A stretch of 64,000 bases of DNA from Chitinophaga pinensis (GCF_007896845.1 NZ_VOHS01000021.1:26096-90095), one strand, 5' to 3'. Counted from the first letter of the stretch, positions 9,460-19,141 are shown. Program-made: numbers and translations. Notes: a model not told the origin generated them from the sequence alone.

Positions 9460-10128
9460 TTATCTGTTGTAATACTTGTTCACAGCATCTGTACGACTTC
9501 TTACATGCAGTTTTTCGTAAATATTGTGCACGTGTCTGCGCACCGTTTCTATACTGATAAACAGATTGCTCGCAATCTCCTTGTACAGAAATCCTTTGGA
9601 CAGCTGGTCCAGAATTTCCTTCTCTCTGGAAGTCAATGCCTCCAGTGCCGGATTAGGCTTCGCCTGTTTCTGGAAATAAGCCACTACCCTGCGCGCGATC
9701 TGCGAGCTCATAGGAGAACCGCCTTCATGCAGGTCCCTGATAGCACTCAGCAGCTCGCTGGGAGGCGTTTTTTTCAATATATAACCACTTGCACCGGCTT
9801 CCAGTGCCTGAAAGATCTTGTCATCATCCTCATACACCGTCAACATCATGAAATGCATATCGGGATACTCTCCTTTCAGGCGCGCAATACACTCGATTCC
9901 ATTCATCCCGCCCGGAAGGTTAAAGTCCATCAGCACAACGTTTGGTAACAAACTGGGGATCTGTTCTACCGCAGTCTCCGCGTTATTAAAAGCGCCTATA
10001 CAAGCATACCCATCCGAGCCATTAATCAACAATTCCATGGCTGTACGGATATCATGGTTGTCTTCAACAATCGCCACAGAAATAATATCCATGTTATCCT
10101 GAGATTTCTTTTTCGAGTATACAGTCAT
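9460..10128 (-). CDS. LuxR/NarL-family response regulator
   Basis: A 222-residue two-component regulator. The receiver domain has the acidic pair VEDN near residues 21-24 and the phosphoacceptor Asp68 in VVLMDFNLPG, with the conserved Lys in YILKKTPPSE. The C-terminal LuxR-type helix-turn-helix (about 155-215) contains LTSREKEILDQLSKGFLYKE and VRRHVHNIYEKL. A second Met 12 codons downstream (MDIISVAIVEDN) could be the true start. It lies 72 bases after the sensor kinase gene on the same strand and also has its own promoter overlapping the kinase stop. The kinase is the obvious partner. Confidence 0.92.
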   Translation of the reverse strand: MTVYSKKKSQDNMDIISVAIVEDNHDIRTAMELLINGSDGYACIGAFNNAETAVEQIPSLLPNVVLMDFNLPGGMNGIECIARLKGEYPDMHFMMLTVYEDDDKIFQALEAGASGYILKKTPPSELLSAIRDLHEGGSPMSSQIARRVVAYFQKQAKPNPALEALTSREKEILDQLSKGFLYKEIASNLFISIETVRRHVHNIYEKLHVRSRTDAVNKYYNR

Positions 10129-10190
10129 CTATATCAGTTGTTATGTTTAGAGAGAGGTCAACGTAATAATACCACGTTTATGTTATCTTA

Positions 10191-10224
10191 CAAATCTATA
10201 TTAAATTAACGGGATATCTAGCAA
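10191..10224 (-). promoter_or_regulatory. promoter of the response regulator gene
   Basis: On the minus strand, TTG (10224-10222) and TAGATTTG (10198-10191) are 23 bases apart. The -7 element abuts the kinase stop codon at 10201, so the regulator may also be transcribed independently of the kinase. Confidence 0.5.
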
Positions 10225-13200
10225 AACTATCGTACCGTGATGCGATTTGATGTCAGCGTTTCCGCCAACTGCCTGCATCCTCTTCTGAATGTTCTTTAAC
10301 CCGTTTCCGAACAATCTTACTTTCTCCTGATCAAAGCCTTTGCCATTATCTTTTATCATAATCGTCATGTTCTTATGCATCTGTATTTGTATTACTACCT
10401 CAGATGCCTGTGCATGTTTCACCACATTATGTAAGGATTCCTTTACCGCCAGATATATATTACGCCTGGTGCCCCCACTTAGTTTAATATTTGGAATACT
10501 TTCCGGAATGTAAAACTGGTGAGTAATATGCGCATGTTCCAGAAAATCAGCCGCAAAACTGCGCATGTAAGCAATCAGATTCTCCAGCGAGTCATTCGAA
10601 GAGTTCATCGCCCAGATGATCTCGCTCATTTTATCCACCAGCTCTCCCGCTGCTTCTGATATACGTTCCAGCTCCTTCGTCTGCGAAGTATCTGTAATCT
10701 TCCGCTTGGCAATCTCACTCAGCAGACGTATCGTAGACAATCCGGATCCAAGGTCATCGTGCATATCACTGGAAATTCTCGCTCTCTCCTGATCCACAGC
10801 CTGTTCTTTCTCCAGTTTCAGTTTTTCATGACGAATCTTGTAATCAAGATAAAGCGTAGAGAAATAATAAGCAACCCCCAATAATAACAACAGCAGCAGG
10901 AACCTGAACCACAATGATTGCCAGAATGGAATTCTGATGGTGATTTCCAGCGTGGTAGGTGTCGAGTTCAGAATATCGTCGTTATTGGAAGCACGCACAT
11001 TAAAAGTATAAGTGCCCGGACGCAGATTGGTATAACGCGCCATCCTGAAAGCACCTGCCTGTACCCAGTCTTCATCCGCCCCGTCCAGCTTGTACTGCAC
11101 CTTGTTCTTGAGCGGATTGGTATATTCCAGTGGTACGAACTCAATCGCAATCGTATTGTGATTGTAAGGCAATTCTATTCTGCGTAACAGTGATAGGGCC
11201 GTATCTGACTCATAAGGTTTGTCCAGCACTTCCATACGCATGATTACTACCTTCGGCTTGGACGTATTCTTCCTGAAATCCTTCGGATAGAAACCATTGG
11301 AACCTCTTATGCCACCAAAGAACAATTCTCCGTCTACAGATTTGAAAAAGGCGCCCGTATTGAACTCATTTGACTGCAAACCATCCTCATGATTATAAGT
11401 CGTAATCTCATCATCAGAAGGATCTATCTGTGAAAGACCTTTATTGTGGCTAACCCATATTTTATCCTTCTCATCCAGCAGTACACCATACAGATAATCA
11501 TTGATCAATGCAGGATAATCGTAGCTATTGTAGTGCTTCTTTCTGTGGTTATTTTCATCCAGTACAAACAGCCCCTTAGACGTGGCCAGCAACAGTTCCT
11601 TACCGGCTCTTTTACTGATCGATTTCACAATAGTACCCTGTGGCAGGGTAATCATATCCCATCCCGCACTGCCTGTTCGTTTTACATATGCGGCCACCTT
11701 CGTGCCCACATATTTATTGCCCATCAGATCTTCGTAATACGTAGTCAGTATTTCATCAGGGAATTCGTGTACAATTGCCACTTTATATCCTCCCCGTTCA
11801 CCCGGCATGATCTGCAGCAGATAACGTCCGTAGTTAAAATACACCTCACCGGTGGTCCGTTTAAACAGGAATGGATAGATATCTTCCTGTGGCGGTAAAC
11901 CCAGTGCGGCTACATATTTGGTAAGGTCTTCAAATTTCCTGGTATGCACATTGAACAAGCCAATATGCATATCAGAAAAGTGGAACCAGAGGTGCTCAAA
12001 ATCTTCCCGGCAGATTGCATTCAGATTTCTGGCAGGGAATACGCCTTTGCGTTCATCGTTTGGTATACGCTCGAGGAACTTCCCTCCTCTCTCGTAAATA
12101 TCCAGTCCGTCATTTAGTAGTCCTACGTATAATTTACCATCGTCATGCTTGTAAACAGCCCTGACCATATTGTGTGTAGTGGCCGGCGAACGATAGAGAT
12201 TAAAGACCTTCTTATTGGGAGAATATTTCTTGATACCATCACCATCTGTACCTACCCACATGTTATCTGAAGCATCTCTGTACAGATAAGTGACTACATT
12301 CCATGAGCGTGTTTCTGAGCCATTAAAGCTGACGATCCGGGTCACAATCTCATTGCGCTTCACATTGTAGATCATAATACCATCTGTACCACCAATCCAG
12401 ATGTTACCGTTCTGATCCAGCTCAAGGCATAAAGGAATAAAATTCGCATCCTTCGGATCACGCTGATCAAAAGGTATATCCGTGTATTTATTCTGCTTTT
12501 TATTGAAAATGATCAGATGTCCTCTGCAGGCAATGATCAAAGAATCTTTATTGAGGTTTTTTAATACTGTATGAGAAGTGATACCGGGCAGACAATACGT
12601 GGTTAAGCGGAGGTTTTGGGTATTCATCGCCAGCAGTTCACCTGCTTCAAAGTTCATCCAGATTGTATTCCCGTCTTTGTACATTGAATTGGCGGCAACA
12701 CCCCGTTGTAACATTGCTTTGGGATAGAGAATCACCCTTTTTTTGACATAAGTGGAATCATCGAGTATATAAAGGCCTTTGGAGGGGCGCCATACCCACA
12801 TACTGTTGGTTAAGGAGTCTTCACCGAGTATTCTGAATTTATTGCCACTGTCGCGCTCACCGTTATTTTCATACATCGTGTCTTCCAGTACTGTCTCAAA
12901 AGAGTTCTTGTACTCGTCATAGACACTGATACCGTAATTATGTGTAAGCATCAGCTGATGCCTTCTGTTACGGTAAAGGGAATACCCTTTGTACCCTTTC
13001 AGGGCAAAGCGGTTAATCAATGCACGTCCCCCATTGTTATTCCGGACTACCAGGTTTCCTTTCCCCTGTCCGGCCCGTTCCTGTAAACTCGGATTGAACC
13101 TGTATTCATTGAAACCATACCCGTCGAACCTGTTAATGCCATCATGCGTTGCGATCCACATAAAGCCCTGATTATCCTCCAGGATATCATAGACAGAATT

Positions 13201-13314
13201 CTGAGACAAACCCTCATTCACGCCATAAGAGTCGAAAATGTAGGGCTTATCCTGTGCGATCAACACAGATACGGATAAGGTACATAGGAAGAAAAGTAAT
13301 AAGGTCCTCGTCAT
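10201..13314 (-). CDS. propeller-type sensor histidine kinase (Reg_prop/Y_Y_Y/HisKA_3)
   Basis: A 1037-residue membrane sensor. The signal peptide (TLLLFFLCTLSVSVLIAQ) leads into two-component-regulator propeller repeats (NSVYDILEDNQGFMWIATHD, NIWIGGTDGIMIYN and others), then a Y_Y_Y domain ending near RIPFWQSLWF, one transmembrane helix (RFLLLLLLLGVAYYFSTLYL) and a cytoplasmic kinase. The phosphorylated His is in SSDMHDDLGSGLSTIR (HisKA_3); the ATP site has NVVKHA, KDNGKGFD and GNGLKNIQKRM. It signals to a separate LuxR-type regulator rather than carrying its own receiver and AraC domains. The ATG at 13314 is preferred over an upstream TTG at 13332 because it leads straight into the signal peptide. 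The ligand is unknown, possibly a glycan. Confidence 0.9.
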   Translation of the reverse strand: MTRTLLLFFLCTLSVSVLIAQDKPYIFDSYGVNEGLSQNSVYDILEDNQGFMWIATHDGINRFDGYGFNEYRFNPSLQERAGQGKGNLVVRNNNGGRALINRFALKGYKGYSLYRNRRHQLMLTHNYGISVYDEYKNSFETVLEDTMYENNGERDSGNKFRILGEDSLTNSMWVWRPSKGLYILDDSTYVKKRVILYPKAMLQRGVAANSMYKDGNTIWMNFEAGELLAMNTQNLRLTTYCLPGITSHTVLKNLNKDSLIIACRGHLIIFNKKQNKYTDIPFDQRDPKDANFIPLCLELDQNGNIWIGGTDGIMIYNVKRNEIVTRIVSFNGSETRSWNVVTYLYRDASDNMWVGTDGDGIKKYSPNKKVFNLYRSPATTHNMVRAVYKHDDGKLYVGLLNDGLDIYERGGKFLERIPNDERKGVFPARNLNAICREDFEHLWFHFSDMHIGLFNVHTRKFEDLTKYVAALGLPPQEDIYPFLFKRTTGEVYFNYGRYLLQIMPGERGGYKVAIVHEFPDEILTTYYEDLMGNKYVGTKVAAYVKRTGSAGWDMITLPQGTIVKSISKRAGKELLLATSKGLFVLDENNHRKKHYNSYDYPALINDYLYGVLLDEKDKIWVSHNKGLSQIDPSDDEITTYNHEDGLQSNEFNTGAFFKSVDGELFFGGIRGSNGFYPKDFRKNTSKPKVVIMRMEVLDKPYESDTALSLLRRIELPYNHNTIAIEFVPLEYTNPLKNKVQYKLDGADEDWVQAGAFRMARYTNLRPGTYTFNVRASNNDDILNSTPTTLEITIRIPFWQSLWFRFLLLLLLLGVAYYFSTLYLDYKIRHEKLKLEKEQAVDQERARISSDMHDDLGSGLSTIRLLSEIAKRKITDTSQTKELERISEAAGELVDKMSEIIWAMNSSNDSLENLIAYMRSFAADFLEHAHITHQFYIPESIPNIKLSGGTRRNIYLAVKESLHNVVKHAQASEVVIQIQMHKNMTIMIKDNGKGFDQEKVRLFGNGLKNIQKRMQAVGGNADIKSHHGTIVLLDIPLI

Positions 13315-13386
13315 CTGCGCCCGCGATTGCAATGCTATTTAGTAATAGAGGTTATAAAAATACTGAGTCACATAACGCAGTGCTTG

Positions 13387-13394
13387 CAAATATA
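13387..13394 (-). promoter_or_regulatory. candidate -7 promoter element of the sensor kinase gene
   Basis: TATATTTG on the minus strand matches TAnnTTTG exactly and lies about 73 bases upstream of the kinase ATG. No well-spaced TTG was found. Confidence 0.4.
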
Positions 13395-13469
13395 TAAATC
13401 TACCGCACACTTTCTAATGATTTTGTATTTTTCTTCCCGCAACCTAACCCATTCAAACCAGAAAACATC

Positions 13470-14531
13470 ATGTACAGCAAAACGACACCTGCCACAGTAA
13501 AGGTTTCCCACTGTAAAACACTTTTTTTAAGCTTTCTTTTTTCATTTGCCTTTTTTCCGCTCTTTGCCCAGTCCGGTTACGTTATCCGGACGGAACAGGC
13601 GCCTATTAAGAGTATTCGAGGTATGAACGTTGTAAACCATAGCGTTATCTGGGTATCAGGTACGGAAGGAAAGGTCGGACGTTCTGTTGCAAATCGCGGT
13701 ACCAACTGGGAATGGCTGACTGTTCCTGGCTATGATACCTGTGACTGGCGTTCACTGGTAGCATTCAGCGATAAGCGGGCGCTGCTGCTGAACGCAGGTG
13801 AACCTGCTCACATTGTACTTACCACGGATGGCGGTCAATCGTGGAAAGAAGTCTACACTAATACAGCAAAAGGTATTTTCTTTGACGGCATGGTCTTTAA
13901 GAACGCCGCTGAAGGGATGGCCATCGGGGATCCGGTAGATGGAAAATTTACCATTATCCGTACAAAGGATAGCGGTAAGACCTGGCAGGCTGACCCACCT
14001 GCTAAATTACCTGTAGCTAAAGAAGGGGAAGCTATTTTTGCTGCCAGCGGTACCAGTCTGCGGATGTTACCCGATGGACAGGCCTGCTTTATTACCGGTG
14101 GCAAACAGAGCCGCTTTTTTATAGGATGGGACAAATGGAAAACCAGCAACTGGCACTTCATACAAGGCGAATCCAGTCAGGGTGCTTTTTCTGTTGCATT
14201 TGCTGATCAGCTGAATGGTGTGGCTGTCGGCGGAGATTATCTGAAGGATACTGTTACAACAAATAATTGCTTTATCACAAAAGATGGTGGTCGCAGCTGG
14301 CAGGTAGCAACAACTTCTCCGGGCGGTTATCGCTCCTGCGTGCAACATATTGCAGGTAAAAAATACATCGCTACAGGTCCTTCAGGTACCGATATTTCTG
14401 AAGATGGCGGTCTGAACTGGCGCAATATCAGCAAGGAAGGATTTCATGTTGCAGGTGTAGCACCGGGTGGTGTATTTGTATGGCTGGCAGGTAGTAAAAA
14501 AACCGGGCACTTCCGTACAATGCAACAGTAA
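13470..14531 (+). CDS. secreted BNR/YCF48-like beta-propeller protein
   Basis: A 353-residue exported protein (signal peptide ending FFPLFAQ). It contains repeated blades of the form TTDGGQSWKEV, TKDSGKTWQAD, TKDGGRSWQVA and SEDGGLNWRNI, the BNR/Asp-box pattern of YCF48-like propellers. Such proteins are often annotated oxidoreductase in this group, but no redox motif is visible and no activity is established. It is divergent from the sensor kinase and followed by a weak GC hairpin (14545-14564) lacking a T run. Confidence 0.85.
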   Translation: MYSKTTPATVKVSHCKTLFLSFLFSFAFFPLFAQSGYVIRTEQAPIKSIRGMNVVNHSVIWVSGTEGKVGRSVANRGTNWEWLTVPGYDTCDWRSLVAFSDKRALLLNAGEPAHIVLTTDGGQSWKEVYTNTAKGIFFDGMVFKNAAEGMAIGDPVDGKFTIIRTKDSGKTWQADPPAKLPVAKEGEAIFAASGTSLRMLPDGQACFITGGKQSRFFIGWDKWKTSNWHFIQGESSQGAFSVAFADQLNGVAVGGDYLKDTVTTNNCFITKDGGRSWQVATTSPGGYRSCVQHIAGKKYIATGPSGTDISEDGGLNWRNISKEGFHVAGVAPGGVFVWLAGSKKTGHFRTMQQ

Positions 14532-14826
14532 TATTTATGAAGAAGGGGTGCAAAAAAACACCCCCGGAAAAAAATAGGTTAAAGCAAAAAGTACATTAAT
14601 GCTACTCAAGGTAGGATATACACGAATATGTTACATACACGTTTTAGCGAATGTGTTATTTTTACCGGTAAACGGCTGGTAAACAGCCTCCACCGCAAAA
14701 GCGTGTTAAAACAATATTTTTTACCTAATTTGGGTAGTGACAGGGAAAGGGAATCAACTTGTTCATGCAGTCCTACAACCAAACGTAACACTTGAACATT
14801 GATTCAGGAAATTTAAAAGCGATCTA
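14532..14826. other. 295-base region before the GH31 gene
   Basis: It holds a GGGGTG/CACCCC hairpin with an A-rich loop (14545-14564), possibly ending the propeller gene, and AT-rich sequence that should contain the GH31 promoter. No exact TAnnTTTG element was found; TATTTTTA near 14660 is the closest. No coding frame is recognised. Confidence 0.4.
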
Positions 14827-17139
14827 ATGCAAGTAACAACCTCCTCGGGGAAATATTCGGCGAAACATTATCCGGATAATATCAAAGACTGGAAAAAAGA
14901 AGGAAACTACTTCTACTTTTATACAACAGAAACAATCCTGGAAGTAAGGATCATCTCAGACAAGATCGTTCGTTTCCGCTACGCAGCTGACGGTAATTTC
15001 CAGAGAGACTTCTCTTACGCTGTCAGTGACAGACTGGAAGAATCGCCTGTAAACTTCGGGCTGCACGAGTTTGAAGAAAATTTCGAAATCTATACAGAGG
15101 CATTACGCATTTACATCTCAAGAGATGATCTGCGTCTTACCATCACAGACCTGGATGGTTGTATTATCAATCAGGACGAACTGGGCTTCCACTGGCAGTA
15201 CTACCTGCAGAAAGGCGGTAAGATCGTGTATTGCAGTAAACAGATTCAGGAAGACGAATGCTTCTTTGGTATGGGTGATAAACCTACCGATCTTAACCTG
15301 CATGGCAAGCGTATGGAAAACTTCGGTACAGACGCTTATGGCTTCCAGAAAGATACTGATCCATTATATCGTAATATTCCTTTCTACTATGGTTTACATC
15401 GTGGTAAGGCATACGGTATTTTCTTCGATAATACCTTCCGTACAATTTTCGATTTCGGTAAAGAAAGAGATAATGCTACCAGCTTCTGGGCAAGAGGCGG
15501 AGAAATGAATTATTACTTCATTTACGGACCTGAACTGCTGAAAGTGGCAGAAGGATATACCAGCATTACAGGCACAGCCGAATTACCCCCATTGTGGGCC
15601 TTAGGCTATCAGCAGTGCCGCTGGAGCTATTATCCGGATACACGTGTGAAAGAAATAGCCGCAGAATTCCGTAAACGTGAGATTCCATGCGACGTGATCC
15701 ATCTGGATATTGATTATATGGAAGGTTTCCGTTGCTTCACCTGGAGTAAGGAAGGTTTCCCTGAGCCCGCAGGATTGATTAAAGAATTGGCGGCACAAGG
15801 CTTCAAGGTAGTCGTAATCATCGATCCCGGTATCAAAGTAGATCCGGATTACAACATTTATAAACAAGGTATTCAAAATAATTACTTCTGTAAACGCGCA
15901 GATGGTGCGTTGATGGAAGGTGATGTATGGCCGGGCAAATGTGTGTTCCCTGATTATACCAATCCGGAAGTACGTAAATGGTGGGCTGGTCTGTTTAAGG
16001 ATCTTGTCGATGTAGGTGTGAGAGGTGTCTGGAATGATATGAACGAACCCGCCGTATTCGAAATGGGTACCTTCCCTGAAGATGTACGCCATGATTATGA
16101 CGGAGAAGCCGTGAGCCATCGTAAGGCACACAATGTCTACGGACATCTGATGAGTAAAGCGACCGCTGCCGGTATGAAAAAGTACCTCATGCCCAACAGA
16201 CCGTTTGTAATCTCCCGCTCCTGTTATGCCGGCGCACAACGCTGGACATCCTTCTGGACCGGTGATAACGTTTCCAGCTGGGATCACCTGTGGCTGGCAT
16301 CTGTACAGGCACAACGCATGGCAGTGTCCGGTATTTCTTTCGTCGGAAGTGATATCGGCGGTTTTATCGGAGAACCTGATGGCGAACTCTACGTACGCTG
16401 GATACAGCTGGCAGTATTCCATCCGCTGATGCGTACGCACTCCGCAAGTAATGAAACCGGCTTTAATCAGGAACCATGGAGTTTCGGTACTGAATACGAA
16501 GCCGTCGCTAAAAAGTTCATTCAGCTGCGCTACAGCCTGCTGCCTTACTTATACACTACTTTCTGGCAATACTCCCGTTTTGGTACCCCAATGCTTCGTC
16601 CGCTGGCATTCGTGGCACAACATGACAAACAAACTTATGACCGCTCGCATGAATTCATGTTAGGTGATTCTTTGCTGATCAGTCATGTGTCTGAACAGGG
16701 TATGAAAGAAAAAGAAGTATACCTGCCGGAAGGACAATGGTATTACTATTGGAATGATCAGACCTATACCGGCGGTCAGGTCATTAAGATTGCCACACCG
16801 CTGGATGAAATGCCACTATTCGTGAAAGCCGGTGCCGTTATTCCGAACTATCCGAAGATACAGCATGTAGATGAACGCAATACCGAAGAAATGATGCTGC
16901 ATGTTTATTATTCAACAGAAGAATATAGCAGTTCATTATACGAAGATGCAGGCGATCATTACGGCTATAAAAATGGTCAGTATAATGATATCCGTTTTAA
17001 ACAACGGTCAGAAAAATCTCATTTTGCTCTGAGAAAAAATACTTCGGCCAATACAATGCAGCTTACAGAAAACATAATATTTCCGTACATGGCTTACCGT
17101 TCAAAGCGAAAGAATACGTATTGGATGGAAACGTTGTAA
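14827..17139 (+). CDS. GH31 alpha-glucosidase, C-terminus frameshifted
   Basis: A 770-residue GH31 enzyme expected to hydrolyse alpha-glucosides. The catalytic nucleophile is Asp404 in GVWNDMNEPAVF and the acid/base Asp480 in WTGDN; FVGSDIGGF follows. An N-terminal beta-sandwich (1-230) precedes the barrel. No signal peptide is seen, so it is likely cytoplasmic. In the present frame the protein ends in an unrelated basic tail (YRSKRKNTYWMETL). The -1 frame from 17040 instead reads YFGQYN...VHGLPFKAKEYVLDG and continues to a stop at 17217-17219, a normal GH31 C-terminal sandwich. The switch point is the A6 run at 17034-17039: one missing A, or -1 slippage at A_AAA_AAT. Confidence 0.88.
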   Translation: MQVTTSSGKYSAKHYPDNIKDWKKEGNYFYFYTTETILEVRIISDKIVRFRYAADGNFQRDFSYAVSDRLEESPVNFGLHEFEENFEIYTEALRIYISRDDLRLTITDLDGCIINQDELGFHWQYYLQKGGKIVYCSKQIQEDECFFGMGDKPTDLNLHGKRMENFGTDAYGFQKDTDPLYRNIPFYYGLHRGKAYGIFFDNTFRTIFDFGKERDNATSFWARGGEMNYYFIYGPELLKVAEGYTSITGTAELPPLWALGYQQCRWSYYPDTRVKEIAAEFRKREIPCDVIHLDIDYMEGFRCFTWSKEGFPEPAGLIKELAAQGFKVVVIIDPGIKVDPDYNIYKQGIQNNYFCKRADGALMEGDVWPGKCVFPDYTNPEVRKWWAGLFKDLVDVGVRGVWNDMNEPAVFEMGTFPEDVRHDYDGEAVSHRKAHNVYGHLMSKATAAGMKKYLMPNRPFVISRSCYAGAQRWTSFWTGDNVSSWDHLWLASVQAQRMAVSGISFVGSDIGGFIGEPDGELYVRWIQLAVFHPLMRTHSASNETGFNQEPWSFGTEYEAVAKKFIQLRYSLLPYLYTTFWQYSRFGTPMLRPLAFVAQHDKQTYDRSHEFMLGDSLLISHVSEQGMKEKEVYLPEGQWYYYWNDQTYTGGQVIKIATPLDEMPLFVKAGAVIPNYPKIQHVDERNTEEMMLHVYYSTEEYSSSLYEDAGDHYGYKNGQYNDIRFKQRSEKSHFALRKNTSANTMQLTENIIFPYMAYRSKRKNTYWMETL

Positions 17140-17248
17140 AGCTGACTCCTGCTAACTTTGTGGGGAATGTAGTGAACATTGTGGTGGAACGTAAATTCGA
17201 AAATCTCATTATCAGATAAGTAACAGAAACAGACTTGTTACTGATTAT

Positions 17249-17281
17249 AAAACCCAAATTCTTTCACAGAATTTGGGTTTT
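17249..17281 (+). terminator. terminator of the GH31 gene
   Basis: AAAACCCAAATTCT (17249-17262) pairs perfectly with AGAATTTGGGTTTT (17268-17281). It lies 30 bases after the frame-restored GH31 stop at 17219, which supports that longer reading. Confidence 0.75.
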
Positions 17282-17761
17282 GTAGTTTTAAACCCTATTT
17301 AAAAAAAGGGCACTGTAGATTGAGATCTTAGTGCCTTTTCATAACCTATGCCAACTTTAGAGTTATCCAAAATTAGGATGTTATAACTTATACGCAAAGC
17401 ATACAAACGTCGTATAACCAAAATGAACAAAATGAACAGATGCAAAATCTGTGAACGGCTCAGCTTATGTTAATGCCACGTTACAAACCGATAATCACTA
17501 TCGTCAATGTGACATTTCTTAACATTTCATTCACTTTTTATATTATCTAATTTCAACTGGCGTTCTCACGCTACAGTTTGTCAATTCTACTCCACGTTAA
17601 TTATAAAAATGTGAGAAATCAAACGTGTAAAGTTGTTATCCAATGGGTTATACAACGGATCTTTCATACGCGGCATAATAGTTGTGCCTACTTTCACGAA
17701 TCAGATTCTATTTCCTACGTTAGATGGAACCCATTTTTTAACCTTTCAAAATTCATTTCTT
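17282..17761. other. 480-base leader region upstream of the KGG protein
   Basis: It contains a second hairpin, GGCACT (17309-17314)/AGTGCC (17330-17335), followed by TTTT, and then AT-rich sequence. An open frame runs from an ATG at 17633 into the KGG gene, but its first 43 codons look non-coding. The region probably holds a long leader and the promoter of the stress gene. Confidence 0.4.
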
Positions 17762-18163
17762 ATGGCTGCAGAACAAAGCAATCACTTCACAGAGCAGGAC
17801 AAACTGGAAAGGGAAAATCACAATCAAGACCGTGAATCAAGAGAATCAACAGCACATGGAAGTAATGCAGAGAACAAACATTCAACTCCCTCAGAAGACA
17901 AAACGACAACAAGCCGTAAAGATAAACGTGGTTTCGCATCCATGGATGCAGCGATGCAACGCGCTATAGCCAGTAAAGGCGGACGCGCAGCTCACGCACA
18001 GGGTGTTGCTCACGAGTTTAATTCCGCCGAAGCCCGCGAAGCAGGCCGTAAAGGTGGTGTTGCTGTTAGCAGAAACAGACAGCACATGGCTGAAATAGGG
18101 AAAAAAGGCGGGGAGGCTGCTCACAAAAAAAGACAAAAGGATAATACAAATTCTTCTGTGTAA
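17762..18163 (+). CDS. KGG-repeat general stress protein
   Basis: A 133-residue hydrophilic protein. Residues 1-55 are low complexity (Glu, Asn, Ser, Thr). The C-terminal half carries stress-induced KGG motifs: ASKGGRAAHAQG, AGRKGGVAVSRNR and IGKKGGEAAHKK. This family (GsiB/Con-10-like) accumulates under stress or desiccation. The ATG at 17762 is chosen because the family-like sequence starts there; the frame is open back to 17633. A strong terminator follows 28 bases after the stop. Confidence 0.85.
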   Translation: MAAEQSNHFTEQDKLERENHNQDRESRESTAHGSNAENKHSTPSEDKTTTSRKDKRGFASMDAAMQRAIASKGGRAAHAQGVAHEFNSAEAREAGRKGGVAVSRNRQHMAEIGKKGGEAAHKKRQKDNTNSSV

Positions 18164-18191
18164 TACAACACACAGTTTATTTCCTTTAACT

Positions 18192-18238
18192 GGAACGCCT
18201 GGTACGTATTTAAGTACATACCGGGCGTTCCTTTTTTT
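18192..18238 (+). terminator. terminator of the KGG gene
   Basis: GGAACGCC...GGTA pairs with TACC.GGCGTTCC across 18192-18231 and is followed by seven T. Confidence 0.85.
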
Positions 18239-18239
18239 A

Positions 18240-18247
18240 TACATTTG
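18240..18247 (+). promoter_or_regulatory. candidate promoter -7 element of the PAP2 gene
   Basis: TACATTTG matches TAnnTTTG exactly, directly after the KGG terminator and 33 bases before the TTG start at 18281. No TTG is found at the -33 position. Confidence 0.4.
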
Positions 18248-18280
18248 TCTGAAATATTTAATTGTTAAAACGAGCATCCT

Positions 18281-18949
18281 TTGCAAACATTTATTGCTAA
18301 TTCCCGTCGTCTTTATCCCTTCCTCCTGCCCTATCTCAGTATACTGTTACTCATATTGGCAGTTAAACTTTTACAGTCTAAAGAAGACATCTACTTTTTC
18401 ATCAATGGCCTGCACTTTCCCGCAGGTGATGTATTCTTTCCCTACATGACAGAACTGGGCAGCTCCGTTTCAGCGGTAGTCATATGCCTGCTGCTCCTGT
18501 TCTTTAGCTATCGTAGCAGCTTTTTAATGGCTTCCAGCCTCATTCTGAGCACTGCAGTCAATGTCACGCTTAAAAACCTGTTTAATGCGCCCAGACCCAG
18601 CGTTTACTTCGCTGATCACACGCATCCGATATACTATGTTCCAAATGTGGAACTGTTGTCCAACAACTTCAGCTTCCCTTCAGGACATACCGCCTGCGCA
18701 TTCACCATTGCGATAGTACTCACCTATATCACCCCCAACAAAAAGATGGGATATCTCTATCTGCTCTTTGCCTTGCTGGTCGCTTATTCCCGCATGTATA
18801 TGAGTCAGCATTTTCTGGAAGATGTTACCGGAGGTTCGGTTGTTGCAACAGTGGTGACCTTACTTTGGCTGACATGGTCCGATACCTGGTCATTCTTTAA
18901 AGATCCGCGCTGGGATGGCTCTCTGAGCAGAAAGAAAATTGCTGCATAA
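18281..18949 (+). CDS. PAP2-family membrane phosphatase
   Basis: A 222-residue integral membrane protein with about five or six helices and all three motifs of the PAP2/acid phosphatase superfamily: KNLFNAPRP, SFPSGH and SRMYMSQHFLEDVTGG. It probably dephosphorylates a lipid phosphate such as phosphatidate, phosphatidylglycerophosphate or undecaprenyl pyrophosphate. The only start upstream of the first helix is TTG at 18281; a stop lies 15 bases above it. An exact -7 element at 18240 fits this start. Confidence 0.87.
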   Translation: MQTFIANSRRLYPFLLPYLSILLLILAVKLLQSKEDIYFFINGLHFPAGDVFFPYMTELGSSVSAVVICLLLLFFSYRSSFLMASSLILSTAVNVTLKNLFNAPRPSVYFADHTHPIYYVPNVELLSNNFSFPSGHTACAFTIAIVLTYITPNKKMGYLYLLFALLVAYSRMYMSQHFLEDVTGGSVVATVVTLLWLTWSDTWSFFKDPRWDGSLSRKKIAA

Positions 18950-18957
18950 CATAAAAA

Positions 18958-18988
18958 GCGCCCTGGTCATATAGACCAGGGCGCCCAA
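18958..18988. terminator. terminator between PAP2 and the convergent MORN gene
   Basis: GCGCCCTGGTC (18958-18968) pairs perfectly with GACCAGGGCGC (18974-18984) around a 5-base loop. The T run is better on the minus strand, so it may serve both genes. Confidence 0.75.
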
Positions 18989-19141
18989 AATATTTCTCCT
19001 TAGATGATTGGTTACTTCGTTCAAAATTGTAGGTTCGTCTGCCCTTTTCGTTGTGATGAGACCTTCTGATTGGCTACAGTCAGTTCGTTGCTAATGCCCT
19101 CGATGCTTCTATTGAGACTTTTTGATACAGTACCTGAATGA

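Noticed and set aside
15601..16440. 279-codon minus-strand frame inside the GH31 gene
   Set aside because: It lies opposite the catalytic domain; composition is that of a shadow frame.
17633..17761. In-frame N-terminal extension of the KGG protein
   Set aside because: The added 43 residues look like untranslated AT-rich leader; the family-like part begins at 17762.
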